64,000 nucleotides of DNA from an uncultured Alphaproteobacteria bacterium (GCA_937995535.1 CALKJU010000007.1:62001-126000); one strand, 5' to 3'. Positions 9,223-17,905 are shown, counted from the first letter of the stretch. The notes: generated from the sequence alone by a model not told the origin. A program made the numbers and translations.

Positions 9223-10419
9223 ATGCGCCCGGTCGAACCGGACTCGATCGCTTTCATTCTGCTCATGGCTGGGCTCATGACGATGTCCGCCATGACCATC
9301 GACATCAACCTGCCGGCAATTCCGGCCACGGCCGCGGATCTGGGCGCACCAACTGCGCAGATCGGCCTGACCGTGACCATCTTCTTCGTCGGGTTCGCGC
9401 TCGGGCAGGCTGTGTATGGCCCGGTCTCCGACCGCTTCGGCCGGCGGCCGGTCCTGATCGTGGGGATCGTGCTGTTCGTTGTGGCGAGCCTTGCATGCGC
9501 CGCCGCGCCCGACGCCGCGACGCTGCTGGCGATGCGGTTGTTCCAGGGACTGGGTGCCGGCGCCGGACCCATCCTCGGCCGGGCGATCATCCGGGACCTC
9601 TTCCACGGTCCACAGATGGCCCGCGTGATGTCCTACGCGATGGCCGCGTTCATCACCGCGCCGATCCTCGCCCCGTCGATCGGGGCGGTGATCCTGCAGG
9701 TTGCATCCTGGCGGTGGATTTTCCTGTTCCTCGCCGGTTACGGGGTCGTCCTGCTGATCGTGGCGGCCGGGCTGGTCCGCGAGACATTGGCCCACCCGGA
9801 TCCCCACGCGCTGCGCCCGGGGCGGATCGCCTCGGCATGGCGGCTCGTCCTCCGCGATCCGGATTCACGGCTGTTCGGCGCCATCGCGACGCTCGCGCTC
9901 TCGGGGCTCGTGATCTATCTCGCCAATGCGTCAGCAGTGTTCATGACGACCTTCGGTCTGACGCCGGGCCAGTTCGGCGCCACCTTCGCGGCGATCGCCC
10001 TGTGCGCTGCGATCGGCAATCTCGTCAATGCGCGTCTGGTCCGTCGGCTGCCGCTCGCGCGCCTGATCGGCCTCGGGGTGGCGGTCGGCGCTGCGGCGCT
10101 TGCGACGAGCCTCGCGCTTTGGTGGTCCGGAAGCTCCGGGCCCTGGGCGATAGTGCCCGGCTTCGCCGGGTTCTTCCTCGCTTTCGGGCTGATCGTCTCG
10201 AACAGCACGACGCTGGCGCTCGCGCCGCATGGGAGCATCGTCGGCGCGGCGACATCGGTGCTCGGCGTGATCCAGTCGGTCGTACCGGCGACGCTCGGGA
10301 GCGTGGTCGCGGCCGGGTATGACGGCACGCCGGTGCCCGCTTTGGCAGCCATGTTCGCCGTCACCCTCGGCGCTGGCGTGCTCGCCGCGAGTCGCCGCCG
10401 CACGACCCAGGACGCCTGA
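9223..10419 (+). CDS. Bcr/CflA-family multidrug efflux MFS transporter
   Basis: A 398-residue, twelve-helix major facilitator. The subfamily signature is present early (TIDINLPAIPATAADL), followed by the MFS loop motif GPVSDRFGRRPVL and the drug-exporter motif QGLGAGAGPILGRAIIRDLF. It resembles Bcr (bicyclomycin/sulfonamide export); the actual substrate is unknown. It is inserted between rho and rsmG, where many alphaproteobacteria have mnmE. It starts 28 bp after rho and ends 22 bp from the convergent phosphoesterase gene. Confidence 0.9.
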   Translation: MRPVEPDSIAFILLMAGLMTMSAMTIDINLPAIPATAADLGAPTAQIGLTVTIFFVGFALGQAVYGPVSDRFGRRPVLIVGIVLFVVASLACAAAPDAATLLAMRLFQGLGAGAGPILGRAIIRDLFHGPQMARVMSYAMAAFITAPILAPSIGAVILQVASWRWIFLFLAGYGVVLLIVAAGLVRETLAHPDPHALRPGRIASAWRLVLRDPDSRLFGAIATLALSGLVIYLANASAVFMTTFGLTPGQFGATFAAIALCAAIGNLVNARLVRRLPLARLIGLGVAVGAAALATSLALWWSGSSGPWAIVPGFAGFFLAFGLIVSNSTTLALAPHGSIVGAATSVLGVIQSVVPATLGSVVAAGYDGTPVPALAAMFAVTLGAGVLAASRRRTTQDA

Positions 10420-10441
10420 CCAGGGCGGGCGTCCGAATGCA

Positions 10442-11248
10442 TCAGCCGTCGGCGAAGGGGTGCAGCGGCCCGGGGTCGGCGATCGGTACCTCGTGTGTCA
10501 CCATGCCGACCTCGCCACGCCACAGATGGAGGTGCATGGCGGGCGCCTCGAGCGTGAACGCGGCAGGCCCGTCTGGCCGCAGGTCGAGCGCGACCTGGTG
10601 CGCGGTACTGGGTGCCACGCTGACCAGGGTTCCTGCCCAGCGCCACAGGATCGCACGGTGGACATGCCCGCAAAGCAGGCGCTCGACCTGGGAATGACGC
10701 CCCAGCACGGCACCCAGGGCTGCGGGGTCCCGCAGGCCAATCCGGTCCATGTGTGCGATCCCCGTAGGCAGGGGCGGATGATGCAGCAGGACCAGAGTCG
10801 GCCGGCGTGGTGCCTCGGACAGGCGAGCATCGAGCCAGGCGAGCTGCGCCGCGTCGAGTTGGCCGTGACTTTCACCCTCGACCAGGCTGTCGAGCGCGAC
10901 GACGCGCAGCGGTCCATGATCCTCGTACCAGGCCAGGCGGTCGGCGACGCCGCCGGCGGGGCAGTGTTGCGCCGGCAGGGTCGCGCGCAGCGTTGCTCGG
11001 CGGTCATGGTTGCCTGGGATCACACGCCACGGCATCGGCAGTGGCCGGAGCAGGTCGTGCAGGTGGCGATACTCGGACTCGGCACCGTCGTAGGTGAGAT
11101 CACCGGTCAGGAGGACGAGATCGGGTCGCGGGTCGAGCGTGAGCAGGCGGCGGACGGCGGCGGCGAGGCAAGCCGCGCTGTCGACGACGCCGTAGGCGCG
11201 CCGCCCTGGCGCCACGACGTGCAGGTCGGTGAGCTGCGCGACGAGCAC
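10442..11248 (-). CDS. Calcineurin-like phosphodiesterase (CpdA/3',5'-cNMP type)
   Basis: A 268-residue binuclear metallophosphoesterase with all five metal motifs in order: QLTDLHV (DxH), LTGDLTYDG (GDxxxxG), PGNHD, LLHHPPLP and CGHVHRA. The layout matches the CpdA / GpdQ class that cleaves cyclic or phosphodiester bonds; the substrate is not determined. The frame is open upstream into the qor gene. GTG 11248, seven bases after the qor stop, gives a family-like start (VLVAQLTDLH). It is probably co-transcribed downstream of qor. Confidence 0.88.
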   Translation of the reverse strand: MLVAQLTDLHVVAPGRRAYGVVDSAACLAAAVRRLLTLDPRPDLVLLTGDLTYDGAESEYRHLHDLLRPLPMPWRVIPGNHDRRATLRATLPAQHCPAGGVADRLAWYEDHGPLRVVALDSLVEGESHGQLDAAQLAWLDARLSEAPRRPTLVLLHHPPLPTGIAHMDRIGLRDPAALGAVLGRHSQVERLLCGHVHRAILWRWAGTLVSVAPSTAHQVALDLRPDGPAAFTLEAPAMHLHLWRGEVGMVTHEVPIADPGPLHPFADG

Positions 11249-11255
11249 TCGCGTC

Positions 11256-12233
11256 TCAGGGCTCGAGGATCGTCGAGCCGGTCGTGGCGCGGCTCTCGAG
11301 AGCCCGATGTGCCTCCGCCGCGTCGGCAAGCTTGTAGCGCTGGTGGATCTCCACCCGAACGGCACCTTTTGCGACGATGTCGAGCAGCTCGCCGGCACAA
11401 GCGAGCAGATCGGCTCGTGTGGCGGTGTAGGTGAACAGCGTCGGCCGTGTCACGTAGAGCGAGCCTTTCTGGCTCAGGATGCCGAGGTTGAAGGGCTCGA
11501 CGGCGCCGCTCGCATTGCCGAAGCTGACCATCAGCCCACGTGGTCGCAGGCAGTCGAGCGAGGCCAGGAAGGTCGCCTTGCCGACACCGTCGTAGACCAC
11601 CGGCACGCCCTTGCCGCCGGTGATCTCCTTCACCCGGGCGACGAAGTCTTCGTTCGTGTAGTCGATCACATGGGCGCAGCCATGGGCGAGCGCCAGCTCC
11701 GCCTTGGCCGCCGAGCCGACGGTACCGATCACCGTGGCACCGAGATGCCGTGCCCACTGGCAGGCGATCAATCCGACGCCGCCCGCGGCGGCATGGAAGA
11801 GGATCGTGTCACCGGGCTGGACCCGGTAGGTCTGGCGCAACAGATATTGCGCGGTCATGCCCTTGAGCATCATCGCCGCGGCGGTGGCATCGTCGACGCT
11901 GTCGGGGAGGGGCACGAGGCGGTCCGCGGCGATCGTGCGCAGCTCGGCATAAGCGCCGAGGCCGGCCGCGTAGGCGACGCGCTGACCGGGCTCGACCTCC
12001 GTCACGCCGGGCCCGACCGCCTCGACGACCCCGGCACCCTCGTTCCCGGGGACGAAGGGTAGGCCCGTCGGCGGCGGGTAGAGCCCGGTGCGGAAGTACG
12101 TATCGATGTAGTTGAGACCGATCGCCCGGTGGCGGACGAGCGCCTCGCCCGGACCGGGAACCGGGGCGGCCACGGACTCCAGCTCGAGCACCTCGGGACC
12201 GCCATGAGCACGAACGACGATGCGATGGGGCAA
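11256..12233 (-). CDS. Zinc-independent NADPH:quinone oxidoreductase (MDR family)
   Basis: A 325-residue medium-chain dehydrogenase/reductase of the quinone oxidoreductase (Qor) type, which reduces quinones using NADPH. The catalytic-domain signature GLNYIDTYFRTGLYP and the GNEGAGVVEAVG loop are present. The nucleotide-binding motif is HAAAGGVGLIACQWA. The structural and catalytic zinc ligands of alcohol dehydrogenases are absent. TTG 12233 is chosen because GGGAGGA lies five bases upstream and the length fits. The open frame continues to 12344 but encodes nothing family-like. Confidence 0.9.
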   Translation of the reverse strand: MPHRIVVRAHGGPEVLELESVAAPVPGPGEALVRHRAIGLNYIDTYFRTGLYPPPTGLPFVPGNEGAGVVEAVGPGVTEVEPGQRVAYAAGLGAYAELRTIAADRLVPLPDSVDDATAAAMMLKGMTAQYLLRQTYRVQPGDTILFHAAAGGVGLIACQWARHLGATVIGTVGSAAKAELALAHGCAHVIDYTNEDFVARVKEITGGKGVPVVYDGVGKATFLASLDCLRPRGLMVSFGNASGAVEPFNLGILSQKGSLYVTRPTLFTYTATRADLLACAGELLDIVAKGAVRVEIHQRYKLADAAEAHRALESRATTGSTILEP

Positions 12234-12471
12234 CGGGTCCTCCCTTGCGCTTGATGCGACCGCCGGAGGCCGGCGCAGCGCTGGGTCGCAGTCGCCGACG
12301 CCTCCGGCCGCGTAGCTATACGCCGCGCGCGGCTCCCTGACCAAGCCCGGAGGCTACAGGGCAGCGATGGGGCGGCTGTTTCAGTGCCACCGCTGCGAGC
12401 CCCATTGTCCTGTCGAGTCGCGCACGGCCCGGTATAGTGGCGTCGATCGTGGACGAGGCGGGCGGGGTCGC

Positions 12472-12747
12472 ATGAAGGTGAACATCAGTGTCGACTGCAC
12501 GCCCGAGGAGGCACGGCGGTTCCTCGGTCTGCCCGAGGTGGCCGGGATGCAGGACCGGTTGATGGAGGTTCTCGAGCGCCGGCTCGCCGAGGCGATCGAC
12601 AGCAGTGACGCCGCGACGCTCATGCAGACCTGGCTGCCACTCGCGGCCAAGGGTCTGGAGCAGTGGCAGGCGGTCTGGGGTCAGCTCGCGGGAATGGGCA
12701 CACGCCGTCCCGCGAGCAGCCGGCGCAAGGGCCCGGCGGAGTCCTGA
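12472..12747 (+). CDS. DUF6489 family protein
   Basis: A 91-residue cytosolic protein beginning MKVNISVDCTPEEARRFLGLP, typical of a small family conserved in alphaproteobacteria but of unknown role. It is acidic and helical, with a basic Ser/Arg tail. ATG 12472 is preferred over the open frame from 12367, which adds an unrelated Cys/Arg-rich stretch. A parS copy lies 10 bp after its stop, in the short gap before the convergent antiporter gene. Confidence 0.75.
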   Translation: MKVNISVDCTPEEARRFLGLPEVAGMQDRLMEVLERRLAEAIDSSDAATLMQTWLPLAAKGLEQWQAVWGQLAGMGTRRPASSRRKGPAES

Positions 12748-12757
12748 GTCGGTCTCC

Positions 12758-12771
12758 GTTTCACGTGAAAC
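12758..12771. promoter_or_regulatory. parS site 2 (ParB-binding centromere)
   Basis: Second exact copy of GTTTCACGTGAAAC, here followed by A. It lies between the DUF6489 gene and the 3' end of the antiporter gene, about 4 kb from parB. Confidence 0.88.
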
Positions 12772-12777
12772 ATCGCC

Positions 12778-15306
12778 TCACAGGCTCGGGCCGAGGGCGC
12801 GGCCGGCGCGCTCGGAGGCAACCTGACGCATGACCGCGACGAGTTCCGGATGGGCACGCAGGAAGCGCCGAAAGTCCTCGCGGCGCAGCGCCAGCAGCTG
12901 GCAATAGCCGAGCGCGATCACGTCGGCGACCCGTGGGCGGCGGGTGAGCAAAGCCAGCTCGCCGAAGAAGTCGCCCGAGCCGAGCCGCACGCGACGGGTG
13001 TCGAGGAGCACCTCGACGGCGCCGCTGGCGATGAAGTACATCGCATCCCCCGGTGAGCCCTTGGCCAGGATCCGCTCGCCCGGTAAGGCAAGGCGCGGGC
13101 GAAGCAGCGCGGCGAGTTCCTCGAGACGCTCCGCCGCCAAGCCGCCAAGCAACGGCAGCTTGGCCATCAGGCGGTGAACATCGAGGCCCAGGTCGAGGTC
13201 GGGTACGGCTTCGGCATCGCGCTCGCGGGCGGCCAGTTCTCCCAGGAGGCTGCGATGCAGGCTGGGCGAGAGCAGACCCTCGGCGGCCATCGCGTGCAGC
13301 GCCTGCCGCTCCAGCTGTAGAGCCACGACCTGCAGGTAGCGGGTGGTCAGGGCCTGCCAGTAGTCAGGATACTGCAAGCGCACCGCGTCGAGCCCGCGTT
13401 CGGTATCCTCGAGCCGAGCCTGGACGACCCGTCCGGCGAGTTCCGCGATACGTGCGCCAAACAGGGCTTCGATCCGGCGATCGATGAACGCGATGATCTG
13501 CTCGAGCACGTCGCGCCGGACCAGCAGCCGAACGACACGGTCGGCCAAGCGCCGGCGCAGCGGGCCGGGCCGGCCGGTGCGGCGGTGCCACGCCGCCGCG
13601 AGTCGGGTCGTCCGGTCGAAGCCGCTCTGGCGCCGCGCCGCGCGACGATACCCGTCGAGGCCGCTGGTCCTGAGCGCGTCGAGCAGCGAGCGCGCTTCCG
13701 CGATCATGCGGGCTGCGGCCCGTCGCGGCAGCAGGCTTCTCGCCTGCTCCTCGACGAGGAGTTCGATCTCACGGCGGGTGACGGTGGCCAGGGCCCCGAG
13801 TAGCTGTGCTCGCGTGAGATCCTCAGCGGTCGGTGTGTGTGGCACCGGGACCGGCTCCGCTCGAGGCGGGCCGACGCCGATCGCCGTGGCGGCCTGACGC
13901 ACGCGCTCAGCGATATCGGCGCGGCTCGCCTCGAGGGCGCGAGCCCGAACGAGGCTCTCGAGCGGGCTCAGGCGGTCAAGCTCGAGCAGGCGGATCAGGG
14001 GGCGCAGGGTCGTCGCTTGGACCAACAGCGTGAACAGGACGAAGCCGGTCGCCAATACGGCCACAGCGTGGCGAACCTCCTGCGGTAGCAGGAGGTTGTC
14101 CTTCACCCCCAGAACCAGCGCCAGGGTCACCGCACCGCGTAGTCCGCCCCAGAGCATGACGAGCTTGTGGTCGCGTTGCAGGCCGCGCCGTTGCTCGGCG
14201 CCCAGGGTCAGGGGCAAGATCAGGTAGATCGCGACGGCACGGGCGAGCGTTGCACCGGCGATCAGTGCCGCGAGGAGCACGATGTCGCTCGCCCGCGCCT
14301 CACGGAGCGTGGCGGGGATGGTCGTCGCGGCGAGCACGAAGATCAACGAGCTCGCCCAGAAGGCGAGCTGCTCCCAGAATGCCAGGACGGTACGCCAGGC
14401 GGCGCCGGGCAGGCGTGCGCGCGCCGCGTCGCCGTACACGAGCCCGGCGAGCACCACAGCCACCACGCCCGACACGCCGAGATAGGAACCGCCCAAGACG
14501 TAGGCGAGGTAGGGGAGCGCGACGGCGAGCGTCACCTCGGCGGGCCCGCCATCGTCGAGGCGCGCCAGCGTCGCCGCTGCGACCCGCCCCAGGGCCGTGC
14601 CGAACAGGGCGCCGCCGACGAACTGCCATGCGAAGCCGGTGAGCAGGTCGAGCGGGTCCGGCCGGCCGCCGCCGACCAGGATCGCCAGCAGCGCGGCGAA
14701 GAGCGCGATCGCGGCGGCATCGTTCAGCAGGCTCTCGCCCTCGACCAGGCGTGTCAGCCGGAGCGGCGCGCCGACCTCGCGAAACACGGCGACGACCGCC
14801 ACGGGATCGGTCGTGGCGATGATCGCGGCGACCAGCAGCGCACCGGCGAGCGGGACCGGCGAGGCAAGCGCGAGAACGCCGCCGGCCAAAGCCGTCGTCA
14901 CGACCACCGCGACGACCGCCATCACGAGTACCGGAGCGAGATCGTCGAGCAGCGCGCGGGCGTCGAGACGCAGCGCCGTCTCGAACAGCAGCAACGGCAG
15001 GAAGACCGCGAGAAAGAGCTGCGGGCCCAGCTCGATCTCCGCGAGGCCGGCGAGGAAGTCGAGGGCGAGCGGGGCGCCTGGCGCGGCGGCGGAGAGACCG
15101 TCCCCGAAGCCGATCGCGAGGCCGATCAGGCAACCCAGGGCGGCCATCAGCACTGTGTCCGGCACGCCGAGGCGCCGCGCCAAGGGTGGCAGGAAGGCGA
15201 CCAGGACCATGAGCCCGGCGAGGCCGAAAACGACGGCGCTGACGGCGTCCAAGGTCCGAGCCCGCTCCAGCCTGGTCTCGGGTCGCGCGGCAGGCGCCAC
15301 CCGCAC
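12778..15306 (-). CDS. CPA1-type Na+/H+ antiporter with C-terminal cyclic-nucleotide-binding domain
   Basis: An 842-residue membrane protein. Residues ~20-430 form an NhaP/CPA1 transporter core of about 12 helices with the ion-site signature ATTDPVAVVAVFREVG and EGESLLNDAAAI. A long charged helical cytoplasmic region follows (~430-700). A cNMP-binding fold (~710-830) has an intact phosphate-binding cassette, FGELALLTRRPRVA. The layout resembles plant SOS1-like exchangers, so ligand-gated Na+ or K+ export is plausible but inferred. The start is uncertain: GTG 15306, or a TTG about 19 codons further in just before the first helix. It lies in the region between rho and rsmG. Confidence 0.88.
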   Translation of the reverse strand: MRVAPAARPETRLERARTLDAVSAVVFGLAGLMVLVAFLPPLARRLGVPDTVLMAALGCLIGLAIGFGDGLSAAAPGAPLALDFLAGLAEIELGPQLFLAVFLPLLLFETALRLDARALLDDLAPVLVMAVVAVVVTTALAGGVLALASPVPLAGALLVAAIIATTDPVAVVAVFREVGAPLRLTRLVEGESLLNDAAAIALFAALLAILVGGGRPDPLDLLTGFAWQFVGGALFGTALGRVAAATLARLDDGGPAEVTLAVALPYLAYVLGGSYLGVSGVVAVVLAGLVYGDAARARLPGAAWRTVLAFWEQLAFWASSLIFVLAATTIPATLREARASDIVLLAALIAGATLARAVAIYLILPLTLGAEQRRGLQRDHKLVMLWGGLRGAVTLALVLGVKDNLLLPQEVRHAVAVLATGFVLFTLLVQATTLRPLIRLLELDRLSPLESLVRARALEASRADIAERVRQAATAIGVGPPRAEPVPVPHTPTAEDLTRAQLLGALATVTRREIELLVEEQARSLLPRRAAARMIAEARSLLDALRTSGLDGYRRAARRQSGFDRTTRLAAAWHRRTGRPGPLRRRLADRVVRLLVRRDVLEQIIAFIDRRIEALFGARIAELAGRVVQARLEDTERGLDAVRLQYPDYWQALTTRYLQVVALQLERQALHAMAAEGLLSPSLHRSLLGELAARERDAEAVPDLDLGLDVHRLMAKLPLLGGLAAERLEELAALLRPRLALPGERILAKGSPGDAMYFIASGAVEVLLDTRRVRLGSGDFFGELALLTRRPRVADVIALGYCQLLALRREDFRRFLRAHPELVAVMRQVASERAGRALGPSL

Positions 15307-15380
15307 CGTTCATAGCGACGGCCTTGGCGTTCGTCGCCTCGGCTTGACCCGGCGGCCTGCGGCGCGCACAAGCCGGCGCT

Positions 15381-16040
15381 ATGGCGCTCCGCCAATCGCC
15401 GCGCTCCGCCATCGCCGGCCCGGGCCCGCTCGACGCTGGTACCGTGGCCGCCGCCCTCGGCGTTTCACGTGAAACACGGGCCAAGCTGGAGATTTACGTC
15501 GAGCTGCTGTGCGCTTGGCAGGCGCGGCTGAACCTGGTCGGGCCGAGCACCCTCGCCGATCCGTGGCGGCGCCATGTGCTCGATTGCGGCCAGCTCTGGC
15601 GCTGGTGGCCACCGGGCGCGCGGCGCCTCGTTGACCTCGGCAGCGGCGCGGGGCTCCCGGGCCTCGTGCTGGCCATCCTGGGCGCCCCCGATGTGCATCT
15701 GGTCGAGAGCGATCGGCGCAAGGCCACGTTCCTGCGCGCGGCGGCGCGCGCCTGCGCGGTCTCCGTCACCGTTCACGCGCAACGGATCGAGACGCTGCGC
15801 GACCTGTCGGCGGAGGTGGTCGTCGCGCGGGCCTTGGCCCCGATCGACCGCCTGCTCGCGCTCGCCGAGCCGCTCCGTGCCCCGGGCTCGGTGCACCTGC
15901 TCCTCAAGGGTCGCGCGGCGGCACTGGAATTGACCGCAGCGAAGCGCCGCTGGATGATGCAGTCCGAAATGCACACGAGCCTCGCCGACCCTGAGGGCCG
16001 GGTCGTCATCCTGCGTGATGTCGCGCCTGCCCATGCCTGA
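15381..16040 (+). CDS. rsmG: 16S rRNA (guanine527-N7)-methyltransferase RsmG
   Basis: This enzyme methylates G527 of 16S rRNA using SAM. The 219-residue product has the SAM-binding motif LVDLGSGAGLPGLVLA and the RsmG N-terminal helix region KLEIYVELLCAWQARLNLV. The codons for residues 27-32 (GVSRET) are themselves a parS site, a recurrent arrangement in alphaproteobacterial rsmG genes. Its 3' end overlaps parA, giving rsmG-parA-parB. The usual upstream mnmG is missing. Confidence 0.95.
   Translation: MALRQSPRSAIAGPGPLDAGTVAAALGVSRETRAKLEIYVELLCAWQARLNLVGPSTLADPWRRHVLDCGQLWRWWPPGARRLVDLGSGAGLPGLVLAILGAPDVHLVESDRRKATFLRAAARACAVSVTVHAQRIETLRDLSAEVVVARALAPIDRLLALAEPLRAPGSVHLLLKGRAAALELTAAKRRWMMQSEMHTSLADPEGRVVILRDVAPAHA
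15462..15475. promoter_or_regulatory. parS site 3 inside rsmG
   Basis: Third exact GTTTCACGTGAAAC (followed by A), embedded in the rsmG reading frame where it encodes Val-Ser-Arg-Glu. It is about 0.6 kb from parA and 1.4 kb from parB. Confidence 0.92.
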
Positions 16041-16827
16041 GGCACGGGCGAGGATCCTCGCGATCGCCAACCAGAAGGGCGGGGTCGGGAAGACGACGAC
16101 CGCCATCAACCTCGCCACCGCCTTGGCTGCCGTAGGCCGGCGCGTGTTGCTGGTCGACCTGGATCCGCAGGGCAACGCCAGCACCGGTCTTGGTCTCGCG
16201 CCGTCCGCGCGTGCGCCGGACAGTTACGACCTCGTCATCGGCCGCGCGAGCCTCGCCGCGGCGCGGCGGCGGACGCTCGTCCCCGGGCTGGACATCGTCG
16301 CGGCGACGAACGATCTCGCAGGTGCCGAGGTCGAGCTCGTCGACGATCCGCGGCGCGGCTTCCGGTTGCACGACGCTCTCGCCGCGGGCGCCGGGGAGTG
16401 GCAGCATGTGCTGATCGACTGCCCGCCGTCCCTGGGCCTGCTGACGGTCAACGCGCTGACTGCGGCGGACGGCGTGCTCGTGCCGTTGCAGTGCGAGTTC
16501 TTCGCGCTCGAGGGGTTGAGTCAGCTGCTGCGCACGATCGAGCGGGTGCGAGCGTCGCTCAACCCGCGGCTGACCCTGAACGGCGTGGTGCTGACCATGT
16601 ACGACCGGCGCAACAACCTCTCCGAGCAGGTGGCGCGCGATGCGCGGCATCATCTCGGCGGCCGGCTCCTTTCCACCGTGATCCCGCGCAACGTGCGCGT
16701 CTCCGAGGCGCCGAGTCACGGCAAGCCGGTGCTGCTCTATGACCTGCGCTGCCCGGCATCGGTCGCTTACGCGCAGCTCGCCGCCGAGCTGCTACGCCGC
16801 GAACGGGTCAGCGAGGCGGCCGCATGA
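16018..16827 (+). CDS. parA: Chromosome-partitioning ATPase ParA
   Basis: A Walker-type ATPase that moves ParB-parS complexes on the nucleoid. The deviant Walker A is NQKGGVGKTTTAINLA (about residues 18-33). The Walker A' region reads VLLVDLDPQGNAS and the Walker B region VLIDCPPSLGLL. The product is about 269 residues. Three in-frame starts overlap the rsmG end (GTG 16015, ATG 16018, ATG 16033); 16018 is an arbitrary choice among them. The gene ends in an ATGA overlap with parB. Confidence 0.96.
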   Translation: MSRLPMPEARARILAIANQKGGVGKTTTAINLATALAAVGRRVLLVDLDPQGNASTGLGLAPSARAPDSYDLVIGRASLAAARRRTLVPGLDIVAATNDLAGAEVELVDDPRRGFRLHDALAAGAGEWQHVLIDCPPSLGLLTVNALTAADGVLVPLQCEFFALEGLSQLLRTIERVRASLNPRLTLNGVVLTMYDRRNNLSEQVARDARHHLGGRLLSTVIPRNVRVSEAPSHGKPVLLYDLRCPASVAYAQLAAELLRRERVSEAAA

Positions 16828-17660
16828 GCGAGGTCGCCGCCGGGCGTCGGCGCGGTCTCGGGATGGGTCTTGCGGCGCTGCTCGGAACGGCCGGCGATTC
16901 CCCGCCCGCCGGTCCCGTCGAGACCGTGCCGATCGAGCGTCTGCGGCCGTCGCCCGTGCAGCCACGGCGCCGGTTCGCGGAGTCGGAGCTGGCGGCGCTG
17001 GCGGCGTCGATCGCCGCCAAGGGCGTGCTCCAGCCGCTCCTCGTCCGTCCGTCCGGCGAGCAGCTGGAGATCGTCGCCGGCGAGCGCCGGTGGCGGGCCG
17101 CGCAGCGCGCCGGCCTGCACCAGGTTCCGGTCGTCGTGCGCGAGCTGGGCGACGGCGAGGCGCTCGAGCTGGCGCTGGTCGAGAACCTCCAGCGCGCCGA
17201 CCTCTCGCCGCTCGAGGAGGCCGAGGCGCTGCGCCGGCTGGTAGCGGAGTTCGGCTACCGTCAGGAGACCTTGGCCGACGCTCTCGGCCGTAGCCGCAGC
17301 CACGTCGCCAACACCTTGCGCCTGCTCGGCCTGCCTGAGTCGGTGCGGGCCATGCTCGAGGACGGCAGCCTCAGCGCGGGCCATGCCCGCGCCCTTCTGG
17401 GCGCCGCCGACCCCCAGCGCTTGGCACTGGAGATCGTCGCGCGCGGGCTGAACGTCCGTCAGACCGAGGCTCTGGTCCGCCGCGCGGCGCGAGGCCGTGT
17501 TCCCCGCCCTGTGGACCCGAACCTCGCCGCGCTGGAGCGCGATCTGGCGCAGCGGCTCGGCCTCGCAGTGGCCATCCGGCGCAGCGGTAGTGGTGGCACG
17601 CTGACATTGCGCTACACGCGTCCGGAGCAGCTTGACCGGATTCTTCGTCGCCTCGTGTAG
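16824..17660 (+). CDS. parB: Chromosome-partitioning protein ParB
   Basis: A CTP-dependent DNA clamp that loads at parS. The 278-residue product starts with the ParA-stimulating basic peptide (GRRRGLGMGLAALLG). The CTP-binding N-domain carries GERRWRA (about 86-92) and ENLQRADLSPLEEA (120-133). A helix-turn-helix that reads parS lies at about 145-167, followed by a C-terminal dimerisation domain. It is translationally coupled to parA by an ATGA overlap. Its targets are the three palindromes at 2.4, 12.8 and 15.5 kb. Confidence 0.96.
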   Translation: MSEVAAGRRRGLGMGLAALLGTAGDSPPAGPVETVPIERLRPSPVQPRRRFAESELAALAASIAAKGVLQPLLVRPSGEQLEIVAGERRWRAAQRAGLHQVPVVVRELGDGEALELALVENLQRADLSPLEEAEALRRLVAEFGYRQETLADALGRSRSHVANTLRLLGLPESVRAMLEDGSLSAGHARALLGAADPQRLALEIVARGLNVRQTEALVRRAARGRVPRPVDPNLAALERDLAQRLGLAVAIRRSGSGGTLTLRYTRPEQLDRILRRLV

Positions 17661-17677
17661 ATCGCGCATTACGCGAG

Positions 17678-17686
17678 TTATCCACA
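17678..17686 (+). promoter_or_regulatory. Consensus DnaA box
   Basis: TTATCCACA, the exact high-affinity DnaA box, lies 17 bp after the parB stop in the parB-carD gap. A second possible start of a box nearby (TTATCCGAT at 17731) has three mismatches. A single box may reflect DnaA-linked regulation rather than an origin. Confidence 0.5.
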
Positions 17687-17856
17687 AGATATTGTGGTCG
17701 TCGCGTTGACACACGCGAGATGTCGTGCGCTTATCCGATCGCCGAGGAGAAGATGAGGAAAGGTGCGAGCTCGGCCGCGGCAAGGCTCGCTGCATCGCTT
17801 GCCCGCAAGAACCCATATGCGCGACAACCCCAGATAGGCGGATCGCGCAACCGAAA

Positions 17857-17886
17857 ACGCCGTCCGCTGGGACCAGCGGACGGCGT
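17857..17886 (-). terminator. Intrinsic terminator of carD
   Basis: A perfect 14-bp inverted repeat (ACGCCGTCCGCTGG / CCAGCGGACGGCGT) with a 2-nt centre. On the minus strand it is followed by TTTT, and it lies 19 bp after the carD stop. The plus strand has only TTCTT after the stem, so bidirectional action would be weaker. Confidence 0.85.
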
Positions 17887-17905
17887 TCTTGCCGACGATG
17901 CTGGA

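Noticed and set aside
12405-12438. TTGTCC ... TATAGT upstream of the DUF6489 gene as a promoter
   Set aside because: The spacer is 22 bp, too long for a sigma-70 promoter; the TATAGT alone may be real.
14167-15315. 382-residue plus-strand frame opposite the antiporter
   Set aside because: Low-complexity charged sequence with no motifs; a GC-rich shadow of the antiporter codons.
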